Assembly: GCA_900239685.1 (NCBI GenBank)
Contig: OENT01000146.1
Coordinates: 123,408 to 187,407 of the forward strand
DNA length: 64,000 nt
Source of the DNA: Rotaria macrura
Lineage: Eukaryota; Rotifera; Eurotatoria; Philodinida; Philodinidae
Reading direction: 5' to 3'
Position 1 is the first letter of the stretch. Every line of letters starts with the position of its first letter. Under the pieces are notes generated by a model. The model saw nothing but the letters and a program-made list of their open reading frames with translations, did no database searches and had not been told where the DNA came from. Made by a program: the position numbers and the translations under genes. Positions 46,708-59,700 of this stretch are shown piece after piece.

Positions 46708-46773
46708 CACTATAGTGTTAGTTGTGGTTGCTGGAACAGTAGTAGTTGCCTGCTGTTCTATGTTCATGACCAT
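46708..46773 (-). CDS. ANK: Candidate alternative ankyrin first exon
   Basis: An ATG at 46773 opens 22 codons (MVMNIEQQATTTVPATTTNT, then IV), ending in phase 0 at a GTAAAA donor. That phase matches the phase-0 acceptor of the ankyrin repeat-1 exon, so it would give a second N-terminus. Ankyrins commonly have several promoters. The donor is ordinary and the peptide is unremarkable, so this is a suggestion rather than a call. Confidence 0.3.
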
Positions 46774-47418
46774 GGCCAATACTGTGTGCTACTGAAACAA
46801 GCAAAAGAAGCCGATGAAATGACGTGCCGCTCTTTTTTTCTTCTCTCTTCGATGTCGTCGGTTTGTTTCCACTTTTCTACTGGTATAGAAAAAAAAAAAA
46901 AAAACTTCTTTCTTTCTTTCTCTTGTGTGCAACGACCGTCTTCTTCCTCTATTTTTTTTTCTCCTTTACTCTTATCATATATTGTGCATAGAACGTTGGT
47001 TCTTGCGTTCAATTCATAATTCATCTGAGATACAAAAAAAGAACGGAATGCAATGTTCTCGCAAATAAAAATAAAAAAAGGCTAAGAAAAGAGTGGAATG
47101 GAAAACGACTTTTCAGCTTGTTTGCCATAACTATGTAGCACGCTCTCTGATCATTATTGGAGTGCAGATCTCATTTTTCTTCTCTTTCTTGCCACATAAA
47201 CAGGAAAAACTCCGACGAAAAGACCGGCCGTTCGAGTGCAAAGTCAACATACATACATATATATATATATATATCCATGAAAACTTAGTAAAGTCGTTTG
47301 TTCTGTATTTGTTGTATAAGAAATCAGATTACTTATAGAAGTCTGATGAATATTAATAGGATTCGATCATTCTTTAGCATAAGATGATTTTTGTGTAGTT
47401 TTGTTTGTTTTTTTTTCG

Positions 47419-47424
47419 TTTATT
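47419..47424 (-). terminator. Probable ATAD3 polyadenylation signal
   Basis: TTTATT on the + strand is AATAAA in the ATAD3 sense, about 140 nt beyond the stop at 47563. Confidence 0.5.
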
Positions 47425-47562
47425 TATCTTTTTCGTAAAAACAACAAACAATTGTTTAACAAAAAAAAAAAACTGTTAAAATCATTGCTGTTAACCAACG
47501 AAAATTATCCTAAAAGAAAAATCCTAAGAAAGACAAATAAAAAACAATTCTAATGTTTTGAT

Positions 47563-50500
47563 TTAACGTTCTTCTTCTGCCCACCATGCAACTTTTTTAC
47601 GGTGACTTTCAAGTGCATCATTGAATTTTTTATCGATCATTTCTTCAGTTAATGTGCCATCTTCAGATGCATAAGCAGATGCCTGAAAACAATTATAATT
47701 TATATTATAAAATAAGATAAACATATTTTAACGAACTTGACAAGCAGCAAGTAATTTAGCTAGTTCACGACCAGAAAATCCATCCGTACGTTGAGCTAAT
47801 TCTTCACATTTCTTTTCAAAATCAAATGAACCAATTTTAATTGGACTAAAAATTCAAACAAAAATAAAATATTTCGAATTAAGAATGTCTTCGATGTTTT
47901 ATTTTTCTTGTCGTTTATTCACAACTTACCGGCGACGTTCCGCTGATTTTAAAATATATGTATCGAAATAAAGATAAGTCATGCGACGACGTTCAGCTAA
48001 ACTTGGTAAATTAAATTGAACCATTTCATCTAGACGATCATTAACAGCCCAGTCGAATTGTTCAGGTTCATTACTTGCTAATACTAGCATGAAACTAACA
48101 AAGAACAAGTATAAAAATAAGGCTTCATTGGTGAATAAATAATGTCACTTGATGGATTCATGAAATCATATATAGATATAATATTTTGTGTTTAAGATTA
48201 TCGCAAAATAAATGTCCCGAGGAATCTTAGAAGTAACAATATCAACATATAAGAATGCAATAGCAGATGGTTAACTTTGTTTTTGTTCTTTAGATTATTA
48301 ATCTACGACTAACTATTCTCATACTAAAGTGAATTTAATCAATTTAATAGAAACAATAGATGAACTAGTCAATTGTTGATTAGAAAAAACAAAATTGATT
48401 TTGTCAACCTAGGGAGGAAAATATTCAGGAAATTTGCTACCGTCTCTTGAAGACGACAAAAAAGAGAAATCATTTTCTTTAGCGGAAATAAATCTTTCCG
48501 GTATTGAGAAAATGTATAGTTCACTGAATAAATCATACAGACTTTACCAATAGTATTACACAAGACGTTTATTTTCGATTATATTAATGTGAGAGCTTTC
48601 TTTTCTTTTTTTATTAAGTAAATCCGACTATTTTAGGATTCATTGTCAAATAATTATGCAATATCGTATCTATGCATTTAATCTTTCTATTACCATGGCC
48701 TTGATTGCAACAGAAAAGGGTAAACCAGAATAATCGATTAGCCAAACTGTTTTTTTTACTTTTCCCTTTCTTGCTCTTGGCAGAACAATTAATATGTGAT
48801 GCAGAAGTCTACAGAAAAAAAAAACTCTTCCATTCTTTTTCAAGCGTAAAGACATATGATCAGTTGATTGTTTGTTCTATATGCTTTTTTGAACGAGACG
48901 CTATTTGCAGTCCCAATTTTATGTTAACGATGAAATAGAAGAGAAATTTCTATAAACAATCGATTCATGATTGGCAGTTGTTATCTATTCGAATTATTTT
49001 TCCAGTAAATCTACATTCAAGCTCAAATGAACAAGAAAATACTTTTATCAATAAATAAATTAAACGAATATTTAAAAATTTGACGTTGCCAATGGATACA
49101 ACATTCAAAGAAACGTACAAAGAGAAACTAAAAGAAATTTAATCATAAAAACCGAAGAATGCATAATTATTGATATGCACCATGAAATTAATAATCATCA
49201 ATGTTCGATTCGTCTTTCAAAATGATCCCATTAGTATATAATACGTTGAAATGCAATCGTTTATCAAAAAGTAATTTAGAAAAAATGTTCGCGCCTTTTC
49301 AAAAGAATCGACGTCACTTCTTATTCTTTTCGCATAGAGTTTTATAAGTTAATTAGAATGTGCTCAAGCTGACTATTGGTAGTTGAAAACAAAAAAGTCT
49401 TATTTCCAATACAGCTAATGAAAGAACGAAATAAAAAAGAAAGAACTCCAGGGAGTATTATACTAATTGTGACTTCGTTTGAAGTCCTTTATCGATCGCA
49501 TTTGTATTCATTTTATGCAATGATTGGTTCAAATATTTTCAAGTTATATTCCATCATGTGGAGAATAATATAACTAGTTTCTTTTTTTTTTTGAATTCTA
49601 TGCACGAACAAAAAACGTAGGCCTTTACAGAAGATGTTTGGTTAGAACAAGAGGCATTCGAGAAGAGTTGTTGTATGATTTAGTAACAAATATTTGCAAG
49701 AAATATCAAGTAAAAATGATTGCTACAATATTTCATGAAAAACGTGTTCAACTTTCTTATGTCTATGTTTGATTCTTTTTCAGAATACTTGCCATTGACA
49801 TACAACAAACAATGAATATTACAAGTTTATCTTGACATAAATCAATAGAATTGACTTTTCTTTCAATACTACAGAAAAAAAATACGAACCTATTGTTTGT
49901 GTACTCAAAAAGTGAGTACACTACTAAAATCGGTCAGTGTGTCCGTCCGTTTATTCGATAACTCTTCACAATTACATTTGATTGAGTTGAAATTTTGTGC
50001 ACAGAATTCTCTTATCAATATCTAGGTCAAGTTCGAAGATGAGAAGGATCCGTCGAGAAATGGCTGAGTTATTGAAAAAATTGTCATTTTTCACCAAGCA
50101 ATCCCTGAGGTGGTGGGGTACAGGGATTTTTTCAAAAAAACTTTTTTCTCAGAATTATCCACAACTTATGTAAAGTGACTCAGTTTTTAACGCTGATTCC
50201 GAATCTGATATTAGTTTTGAACCAAATCGAGCTTTCTAANNNNNNNNNNNNNNNNNNNNNNNNNNNNNNNNNNNNNNNNNNNNNNNNNNNNNNNNNNNNN
50301 NNNNNNNNNNNNNNNNNNNNNNNNNNNNNNNNNNNNNNNNNNNNNNNNNNNNNNNNGAATCTGATATTAGTTTTGAACCAAATCGAGCTTTCTAACAGAA
50401 CATTGGCTGCAAAAAGGTCTCAAATGCACAAAAACTGCATCCCGAAACTAAATTGCCTAGATATGTCTGAGATGATCAGTAGTTTTGGAGTTTCCCAAAA

Positions 50501-53500
50501 AGGTTTACCAAGATACTTCATCCGTGCACACATTCTAGGATGACTGATTTGTCTCATTCACTTTTTGAAGTACACATAACTCTCGGGCATAAGTCCGAAG
50601 TTTCCGCATTTATTTTTATACTAGAACATAGTGAAATGAAGTTGATGATATGTAGTGGAATACTTTAACAAAAGAAGAACTCTGTCGTATTAACAAAGTT
50701 TACGCTCAGTTTAATTATAATTGTCTTCTATTGAAATATTAAAAAAGATTGTGAAAAATCTAACATTAGTCATAGATAGCCATGCCCGAATTATTCAATT
50801 AATCTAGCTGAAGACAGTTGTTCCCGAAACAAAACAAAAACAATCCTATCAACAAAATATATGATTTCTTTTTCAATAGTCAAACAAGACCTGTGAGTAA
50901 AAGAAAAATTCATTAATCATTCCTAGAAAATTGATTTTTTAAACTATGGCAAATATGCTCGTATTCATATTAAATTTTTCATTGCATATGAAATGTTGTG
51001 TTTGATGAAGCCTGTGTAGAAAATTTGATGAAAAAGAGTCAAGAAAAAATAAAAAGTTTCCTTGAGAAATTTTCCATCGGTTTTTCGATTGAAAAAAAAA
51101 CAACAGTATTTGTTTGTCTTGTATAAAGATATAGGTTTCTCAATGCATCAAAGATGAATTTATTGTAAAATATTGTTGAAAGTTAATCGTCATTCATTCA
51201 CTATGCTTCATCAATCGAATCTTGTATGAACTAATTATATCTATGAAATCTTTACACGAAAGACAGATTTAATCGAATGAATACTTACCGATTGAATTCA
51301 TATCGAACTCTTATAAAAATTTTAAAATTAAATTCAGTACTGTAGGATAAGTATCATAGTAAATCTAGTCTAAATCAAACAGGATCTAATACGAAAAGTT
51401 TATCATTATAAGACTCTTTATTCGTTTTGTTTTTCCTATTCATATGCAATGTCATTATCAGTGTAGAGGTTATCATAGAATAATCTATTGTATTAGCAGT
51501 GAATATTCTCATGATTTAATCTAGTACTCATGAAAATATTTAAATACAAATTTTCATTGTATTTTACACTTTACTCACCGACTAGATTGTTCACCAGTTC
51601 TATAAAGAAATGCATTGAGTGCTGCACGCATATCTTCACCGATTTTTTCTGTAGCACGTTTTCGTAGAAAAGCATCGGCTTCATCAATAAATAGAAGAAG
51701 ACCACGACGACTTGTCTGTGACCAATCAAATACTTTATGTATAGCTGTAACTGCGTCACGACCTAATGGAGCTACATCGCCGCCTGTCATTATTGCATAA
51801 TCAAGACCAGAATGATCAGCTAATTTCTATGAGTTAAAATTATTTACTAATCAATCACATGAAATCAAATATTTACTTTAGCAAACAGAGTTTTTCCTAT
51901 GACGAAAGAAAACAGAATTATTGTCTCATGACAAGAAATAAAATTACATATTTCTGCTTTTATTTTCTATTACCTGTGCCAGGAGGTCCATGCATGAGTA
52001 AATTTCTAAATAATCCATAATTTCGTTTAGTAAACCGTGTTGCAATAGCTATTTCACGTAAACGTGATTCAAGTGTTGGATCAAGTACAACGCCTTGCAA
52101 TGAATCTTCGGCTTTTGAAAAGAAATAACGTCGTGTAGTTTTAATTGGTGAACGAAGTGCAGTGAGAAACGTTATTCGAGATGTTTCACGTATAAGTGAT
52201 GGTTTACCAAGACGTGAATCTAGATATTTAACAGCTGTTTGAGTAGCACCACGTGCTGAATAAACACCGAGAGCCAATAGTGTAAGACCACCTGTCTAGA
52301 GATATGTCAAAACATGATTCCATAGACAATAGGCTAGATAATGTGTAAGTGATATCTATGTAATAATAACTAATTCTTTTTTCGAACAATACAATAGAAG
52401 TTTCTTCGTTCTTTCGGTAATACTGAACAATTCTGATCAAACTAAGACATGCGTATGAGTAATTGATTTGAATAAGGATGCGTGTCTTTTCTTCAATCGT
52501 CGAGTTATTGTTCCTAAGAAGCTCGATGATTTTCTCTCGTTATTAGTATCTTTAGCGACATAGCACTTTTTTCGTCGTAGATATTTAATTACTATATAGT
52601 CAATTCTAACAACGACAATTAGCAAAAGAAAACCTGCTATTCACTACTCATGAACAATTATAGGATGTGATCGGAAAATTACCTACAGATTTTTGCAAAC
52701 GATGATGTACGCAATATCACCATAGATGTCATAAGAAAATATATGAGTATTTCGACTATTTCGTTTTTGTGCAATTGAAATCTATCTGCTGTAGAAATTT
52801 TTAGGAATCTATGGAAAAAAAAACCTGTTTTCGAGTATCGTGAGAAGAATATGTTGCTCATTTAACACTTACTGCCATGAGAATTTTACTTGGATTTTCA
52901 AGTAAACCTGTGATACCAGTTCCAACAACAGAGCCTGCTGTTTTAATACTTTCAAGTACAGTTTTACGTTGTTCTTCCGCTTTGAGTTTAATTTGTTCTA
53001 GATAAATTTCACGATTATCTCGTTCTAATTGTGCTTTGCCTTTTAATTCTGCTTCTAGTCGTTTCATTTCATATTGATGACGAACTTGTTCAGCATAGTC
53101 AATTGAACCTTATAAAGTATGATGATGAGAATTTTTAAATAAATCATTTATGTGAACAAGTAAATAACTAACGTTGTTTCATATCTTCTTGTTTTCGAAC
53201 AGATTCTTCTTGTCGATGACGTTCTTCATCTTGTAAACGAGCCTTAATTAGAAACAAAACAACATTACTATTTCATTGAGATAGTTCATATGTACGATTA
53301 CTTTTTCGGCAGCTTGATCTTGCATTCGCTTACGTGCTAATTGATCTTGAAATTTTGCTCTCTGAACAACAACAACAAAAAAAATATTTCATTCAAAATA
53401 AAAAAGGGGTAACATGGTTTACTTCATTTTGATGACGAGTTTCTTCATTCATCATTTTTCGTTTTTCTTCATTTAATTGTAGTTGATGTTTGAAACGAAT

Positions 53501-54459
53501 TTCTTCGTCATGTTGAGAGTATTCCTATTCGATAACAATTATACACTAGACTTTATGGTATATAGATGATATGAGACATGCGACAAGACCATGGTTTTTC
53601 ATCGAGTGTATTGTAAATGATTAAACTGTACACATTAGTGAATCATGTTTTAAAACTAGTGTGTGCATTTTTATAGAACATTCTTCAGTCAGTCAAGTTT
53701 CTGTGCAAATAATTTACTCAACATGCTTACAATTTACAAGGAATCATTGTTAATAGGCATGGAAAATTCAAAAAATCTATTCTAAATAATAAAAATTCTT
53801 CTTAAGAATGATTTGATAAGAGTTGAATATGAAATCTTGTTATAGAAGAATATTCAAACTATAGAAATTTGATAGTACTGATAATTGTGAGTATCGATGT
53901 AGTCTATTTTAAAGTTTTAGGATTTTGTCGTTCTAAGATGAGAAAATTATTTTAAAATTCAGCTTTTATCAACTAGCCAATTTATGTCAACAAAGAACTT
54001 GTTCAATAGAATTGAAGTCTAACAATTAGCGTTGATGTTCTCATTTTCCATGATTTTGATGTCGTTTTTTTACGTCTATTATTAGCTTTCATAATGAATA
54101 TTTACTTTCATTTGCTTTTCTATCTCGAGTTGTTTCGTTTGTTCTTGCATTTTCACCACATCAAATGCTTGATTAGCATATTCTTAAATGAATAAGAAAA
54201 AATTCGAAAACAAAACTTATACTTCATTAGTTGATGAACTCTTACTTGAACGTTCAAGTTCTTTAGCTGCGTTTGCTGCTCGTTCAAGAGCACTTGAATC
54301 AAATTTATAGAAAGATTCACGACCACCAAATGATTTAGAATCATTATTGTCTATTGACGATTTATCATTCCCATTGTTGCGCGACGAATCTTCATTGCCT
54401 CCAAAGTCTTGTCGTCGAACTTCCGATGTAGATTTCTTATAACCGAATAGCCAGGACAT
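47563..54459 (-). CDS. ATAD3: ATAD3, mitochondrial inner-membrane AAA+ ATPase
   Basis: ATAD3 spans the mitochondrial inner membrane and is needed for nucleoid organisation, cristae and lipid/cholesterol handling. Twelve exons: 54246-54459, 54106-54182, 53423-53524, 53302-53361, 53173-53242, 52873-53108, 51974-52295, 51877-51896, 51579-51826, 47930-48094, 47737-47845 and 47563-47682. They give 580 aa (human ATAD3A is about 586). It opens [10 protein letters not shown], then [17 protein letters not shown] and a long charged coiled coil (about 95-240). A membrane segment ([19 protein letters not shown]) lies near residues 248-266. Walker A is GPPGTGKT (356-363), Walker [12 protein letters not shown] (D415, E416), sensor 1 LVLASNE (N458), arginine finger R470 and sensor 2 SGRE (R531). 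All catalytic residues are intact. A 3.5-kb intron holds a repeat copy and a sequence gap. Confidence 0.96.
49889..50621 (+). mobile_element. Dispersed repeat, copy 2 (in ATAD3 intron)
   Basis: This is the second member of the family at 29697-30215. It starts near TGTGTACTCAAAAAGTGAG and ends near CACTTTTTGAAGTACACATA plus a conserved right tail (CATAAGTCCGAAG). The left end contains the perfect hairpin GTGTACTC/GAGTACAC. The element is interrupted by 117 unknown bases. It has no transposase ORF. Confidence 0.75.
50240..50356. other. Assembly gap (117 N)
   Basis: A run of undetermined bases. The 39 bp before it (50201-50239) and the 39 bp after it (50357-50395) are identical. Confidence 0.99.
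51877..51896 (-). CDS. ATAD3: ATAD3 20-bp exon carrying the Walker A lysine
   Basis: The Walker A motif is split by an intron after GPPGT plus one base. This 20-bp exon (acceptor CGTCATAG, donor GTAAAT) supplies G-K-T-L-F-A-K. It starts in phase 1 and ends in phase 0, so skipping it would both remove the ATP-binding lysine and shift the frame. Confidence 0.9.
52296..52872 (-). other. ATAD3 intron before the AAA domain exon
   Basis: 577 bp with no recognisable content. Confidence 0.7.
53525..54105 (-). other. ATAD3 intron in the coiled-coil region
   Basis: 581 bp, AT-rich, with no recognisable content. Confidence 0.7.
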
Positions 54460-55258
54460 CTAAAACAACATAATTAGAAACAGAATACGAATTCAATATT
54501 TTATGCAGTAGTTGTGTTTATCGACTATCAACTTTGATTCAAAAGAGAAACAAATTCTAAGTATACCAACTACCAAACGCTTTTTTCTATTAGAGTTCTA
54601 ATCATTCACAAAAATTTCATGTAGATTAAAATCGATTCCATTAAATGGTGGAATGTAACACATTGATGGATGATAGCTATGCGTCATTGAAGGATTGTAC
54701 GATTCTACTGCCATGTCTTTCTCGAGTATATTATTTTTTAGTAGACTATCTTAGTCAATTTTGATTGATTGATAGATAAAATGGCAAAATCATTATATTG
54801 ATATATTCTTATTGATGAGAGTACGTATTCCATAGTTCAGATTGGATCGTATGTAGCAAATTAAAATCAATGATGTGGCGTCCCCTACAAAATGGTTGCG
54901 TCTAATTCATTGTAAAGTTTGTTTACTGTTTTCATTTACAATTCTGATCGATCAGTAAAGTGTTGAAAAACAAAATATAATATTTTGTTTCGAACAATTA
55001 CATATGTTTACAAAAATATCTAATCCCTATATGAAGCTTCTACGTTGTCTAACATGGTGGAATAAAAGAAAGTGACGCAATATGATTGGTTTGTTTTCTT
55101 TTTGCAAGAAGTTCATCGCACAAATGCTTGTGTGGAAAACGCTGAAATGAAGAGATAGTAAACATCGTGTTGTTGTTCTTTTTTTATTTATAGATAATAT
55201 ATCATTTCTTCGTTTTTGTTTATTGTGTTCCGTTTTTTATTATTCCATCGATCGAACT
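54460..55258. promoter_or_regulatory. Divergent promoter region of ATAD3 and the RRM gene
   Basis: The two start codons point away from each other across 799 bp. Both promoters and 5' UTRs must lie here, because no splice acceptor precedes either ATG convincingly. A run of T before 55,190 and the AT-rich composition are unremarkable. I cannot name individual sites. Confidence 0.5.
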
Positions 55259-56716
55259 ATGCCAACAAAACTTTACATTGGTAATGTACCTGCATCAGTC
55301 AGCTCAACAGAATTAAAAGAATTATTTGAAAAATATGGGAAAGTACTTGAGTGTGACATAGTGAAAGATTATGCATTTGTTGTAAGTCTACTTTTATTTC
55401 TCCGTGAGTTATGTTGTAACGTTACATTATCTTTGTTTAGCATATGGAGGACGCAAGTAAAGCCAAGGCATCTATTGCAGCTTTAAATGATTTTAATTTG
55501 AAAGGCAATCGTATTCGAGTTGAAGTATGTAACGATTTCAAAGATCGAATCTTACTTTTATAATGAACTTTTCTCTTTCACAGGTATCAACTACGCAACT
55601 GCGAAATTCTGGTCGTCCATCGTAAGACATACGTAAAATATTTAGTTTTTGTTTACGATTCTTTTTTCCATTTATAAAATACAGTCGTCGAGGAGAATCA
55701 CCACGCTATGATTCAGGTTCAATGCCGATGCGATCAACTCGGTTGGTTGAGTCGTTCGATTCTAGTTTCAGAAAAACATGTGAAATACATTGATTTTTGT
55801 TTTCTTTTTTTTTTTAAGAAATCGAGATATGCCAATGATGTCATCAAGTCGTAATGGTGGCTATTCAGGTGGCGGCGGTCCCGATCGCTCGTATCCGAGT
55901 ATGCGTAATAGCTACATGGAGGCACGATCTCGTCCGTACGATTCACCTTACGAACGTCAACGTATACCACCACATATACCACCAATGAGCTATCCAGATC
56001 CGTACAGTCGTCCTGGCGGTGATCCGTACAGTATGCGTAGCGGTGCTGTTGATCCTTATGGTCGCGATGATTTTTATCATCACCGAGGGCCACCAATGCC
56101 GATTGGTGATCATTATGGACGTGGACCACCGATGCGGTATGTCGTTATTCGTGCATATTAGAAAGGAAAAAGGAGTTTCTTGTCGTAAATCGTCGACCTA
56201 TTGGCTTTCTCTTTCTATCATCAAAGCCCGTCTATGTATATATCTCTCTCTCTCTCTCTAAATATACATATATATATATATCTTCGTTCGTTCGAACGTC
56301 CCCATTGGTCGTACTCCGTTTCAGGTCTCCTTACGATGCCTACGCTGCTTATCCATCTGGACCGAGTTCAATGGGACCACCACGAAGGTAAGCAAGCTAT
56401 CTATAAACAAGATATTTCGTTCAGTTCGTAAATATAAATAAATGGAAAATCTGGTCGTATTGCTTTATGTTTTATGAGACATGTACAAATAAACGGAAGA
56501 GAGAAGAGTTTAAAAAAATAAACTAAAATAAACAGAAAATCCAACATATCGTTCTACGTATTTATATAATCTTAAATTAGTCGTTATGCTGCTTCACCTC
56601 CATCGTCGCGTAATGGATCTGGACGTTATGGATCATCACCACGATCATCATCGTCTCGTCGTCCAACAAGAAGATCACCGCCGCCACCATCGAGTTCATC
56701 CCGATCGCGTCGATAA
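55259..56716 (+). CDS. Single-RRM RNA-binding protein, RS/RGG/Tyr-Pro-rich tail
   Basis: Seven exons: 55259-55381, 55441-55524, 55584-55621, 55685-55741, 55819-56136, 56325-56387 and 56581-56716. They join to 272 aa. Residues 3-70 form one RRM, with RNP2 KLYIGNV, the segment [20 protein letters not shown] and RNP1-like DYAFVHME across the first intron. The [17 protein letters not shown] part is closest to RBM4/Lark and RBM14 RRMs, which act in splicing and translation control. The rest is low-complexity: [19 protein letters not shown], many Arg-Tyr-Asp-Pro units, then a Ser/Arg-rich end ([12 protein letters not shown]). RBM4 has two RRMs plus a CCHC knuckle, and this gene has one RRM and no knuckle, so I do not assign a symbol. 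A nuclear mRNA-processing role is inferred. Confidence 0.9.
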
Positions 56717-59700
56717 AAACGAATCAGTCAATCAATATTTACGGCATCGTTACTATTTTGGACAATACTAAATGAATTTTTCACCTTAAACTTTTTCTTC
56801 AAACATACCTTCTCAGAGCCAAATGAAACAAAGAATCATGTGGAAAACACAATATTGGTCTGTTTCATTAATCAGTCAAACTGAGATAACATTGTATATT
56901 AAGTTGAAATATCTTTTCCTTTCGTGTTTTTCTTCTTCTTCTTCAATTGTAAGTGAGACAAATTAACCTGTTCTCCTCACCTCTTTTGTTGTTGTTCATT
57001 TGTTTCCCTGATATTTGTTGTATTTGTGTGTGTGTGTCTCAACACGTACGAGTGATAAACAGAAAAAAGAGTCTACCCGATCTTTAATGAAACAATGATC
57101 CATTACATCTAATTAATCTATTTTATTTCATTCGAACGAAAGATAACCGTTATTATGAGTAAGCTATCCCGCTCCTTTGTTCTGCATGGTAGAAAAATCC
57201 TATAATACATTGAGTCAAATCGTTTAAAGTAGTAGCAGGAGTCGGCAAGTTCTTATTAGAAGCAGTAGTCCAATATCAATAGGTCTTCACATAAATAATC
57301 TAATTCACAAAACTTCTTTATAGCGTACAATAACAAGATTGTCTACTTCAGTTATGTTGAAATGCGTAAATGTTTACTTTTATGCATAGGGCATTAATAT
57401 TCATATGCCTTCCGTATCTTCTCTGTAGATAGGGTATAATAAATCACTGTTATATTGAGCCGTACGGAAATTACTATTCATTGAAGTGACTTCAGCATAA
57501 GATTAATCTTCGTTGATAATTTTCGAGAAAAACTAAAATAGAATCAGAAGAGGATATTACCTAAAGAAAATCAAAAACTTACATTTAGATTTTCATCGAT
57601 AATAGATATCCAACGATATCTATCGAAGAGACGCTTTCATGTCGTGTGACTAACTACTACACATAATAGCCAGCTTAACTCTGATTATTCTTGGTGATTA
57701 GAGCCGGCTATGTTTATTTTTCCATTAATCTCGTAGCATGAAACGATTACATCTATGGTGCTTTCAATATAAGAGCAGAACTTTCACAGTGAAGTGTTGA
57801 TTATGCATCAGATTGTAATAACTGTATAATGCTTTCAAGCTAAAAGGAAATACTTGAATATTTCTTTCTTTCTTTTGTAAACTTTTTCGCAAACTTGTTA
57901 CCTACAATAAAGTTTGATTGATTCTGTTTAAATTTCAATGAGACACTCACAAACTACAAGAATCATTGATTACATTACAATACAAAACATAATATCTAAA
58001 TTATAAGTTATTATATTTCTAACAAACGAAATAAGACACTAACAATACCTTGTATAGTGATGTTCGAAAAATATTAGACACAAGAAAAATACGAAAGATA
58101 GTAGTAAAAATTTGAAATCAAAAAGCCAATTCCATTGATTCAAGTCTTTACTTTTTTGTTTTCCTACAATAATTAAAATCCATACATGCTAGAATTATAT
58201 TCAACGAAATATGATATGATGGACGAAATGAAAATGAACAAAAACATCCGATGATTGAAAAGATGTAGCTACAAAATGATTTCAAATATAGCTTTTGAAA
58301 ATAGTTCATTTAACATTCAGACACTTGAGATATCTTTTACTACGTCGATGAAAGGTAATCTATTAATAATTTGTGATAATTATTTATTTCGATGTAAGAA
58401 AAAAAAATATTTGATTATCGACTATTAATGGGAAACAAAAAAAAAATAACATTTTTCTAGAAACACTATCAGTGTTCTTTTTTTCAATCAATAAAACAGC
58501 ATAAAACCATGAGTAACAAGAATGGAAATGATCACCTCTAAGGTTTTCTTTTAGCTCATTTAAATTTTCGACGCGTGTATATTGTTTTCGCTCTTTTCCA
58601 CCACGACCGTTTCTCATGTTGAGCGCCCGTTTCAAAGTACCTACTCTATTTTTCCAATGAACTAAAAATACAAAGGTGGTCAATTTCAGCCCTAATCCTA
58701 ACTGCATCTTCCCTGTGAAGTGGAATAGAAAAATTATTAAAATAATATCACTGTGTAGTGATCTTTATGGGTTATCGAACGATACTAAAACTAAAGAATG
58801 TTGATTGGCGGAGTAGTAGTGAAAATGATGTATCCGAATTTATTTGTACTAAACGAATTCAATCGGTTACATAATTCATACAAAAATGTTAGAACGGTAA
58901 GATTACTTTATAGTAATGGTGCATCACTTAAAATCTCAATTTACCATTGATACTGGCTCATATTTCATTTCATGTAAGCATGTTTTTTCTTCCATCTTGT
59001 AATAATAACGAATGATCATGTTACTCTGCCGGCTTGTAATTTTAAAGAATAAAAAACAAAACATGTTATTTCACTAGTCACCAACGGAAAATAGGTTCTA
59101 CATAGCGACAGAAATTTCCCTAGTTATGCGTTTTCGATGCATGGTAGAAGATTGATTTATTAGGTTTCTGTTTCGTGAAAAATTAGTATTTCTTTTGATA
59201 GTTTTCATGCACGTATGAAATACGATATTGGCCTTTGATCGTTTACATACGTTGACGATGTTGTAACAATGAGAAATACTGACACTACATCGTCAGTCAA
59301 AGAATAGTTACGCCTATCGCTTACGTCATGACCTAAAATCAAGTAGAAAGTAATGGCAGGAAAATATCTGCAAATGTTCTCATTACGAGGTCTATTTCAA
59401 TGTTATGACGTATAGTAGAAAACAGGCGGACACGTTTGACTAGAGTACATTTTATAGAAGGAAAAATGAGAGAACATCTGTTTTATTCTTATAATAGTGA
59501 CGCATGTAGCAGATCAAATTAACATTTGAATTTGTGGTAAAATGCATAAAATATTGAAGAAAATGATGGCTATACACTTTCCAGATGTACAAGTTACTTT
59601 TTTTCAACGTCAACATCCACCTACAATGACGAAAACAGGTTCTTTCACTAATGTTCTTGAATATGCATATATAAATAAAAGCGTTCATACGATAACCATG

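Larger units (their letters stand above)
43863..47562. other. Intergenic: ankyrin 5' region and ATAD3 3' flank
   Basis: This 3.7-kb gap lies between two genes on the same strand. It should hold the ankyrin promoter and 5' UTR. One possible alternative ankyrin first exon lies at 46708-46773. CT/GT-rich tracts near 44,980-45,010 and a (TA)n tract near 47,254-47,275 are simple repeats. Confidence 0.55.
48095..51578 (-). other. ATAD3 large intron, 3.5 kb
   Basis: The intron runs from the GTGAGT donor to a TTTGTTAG acceptor, far larger than the gene's other introns. It contains the dispersed repeat copy 2 and the sequence gap. I see no exon of another gene in it. Confidence 0.75.

Noticed and set aside
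50175-50543. 122-codon frame spanning the N run
   Set aside because: It is an artefact of translating through unknown bases inside a repeat element.
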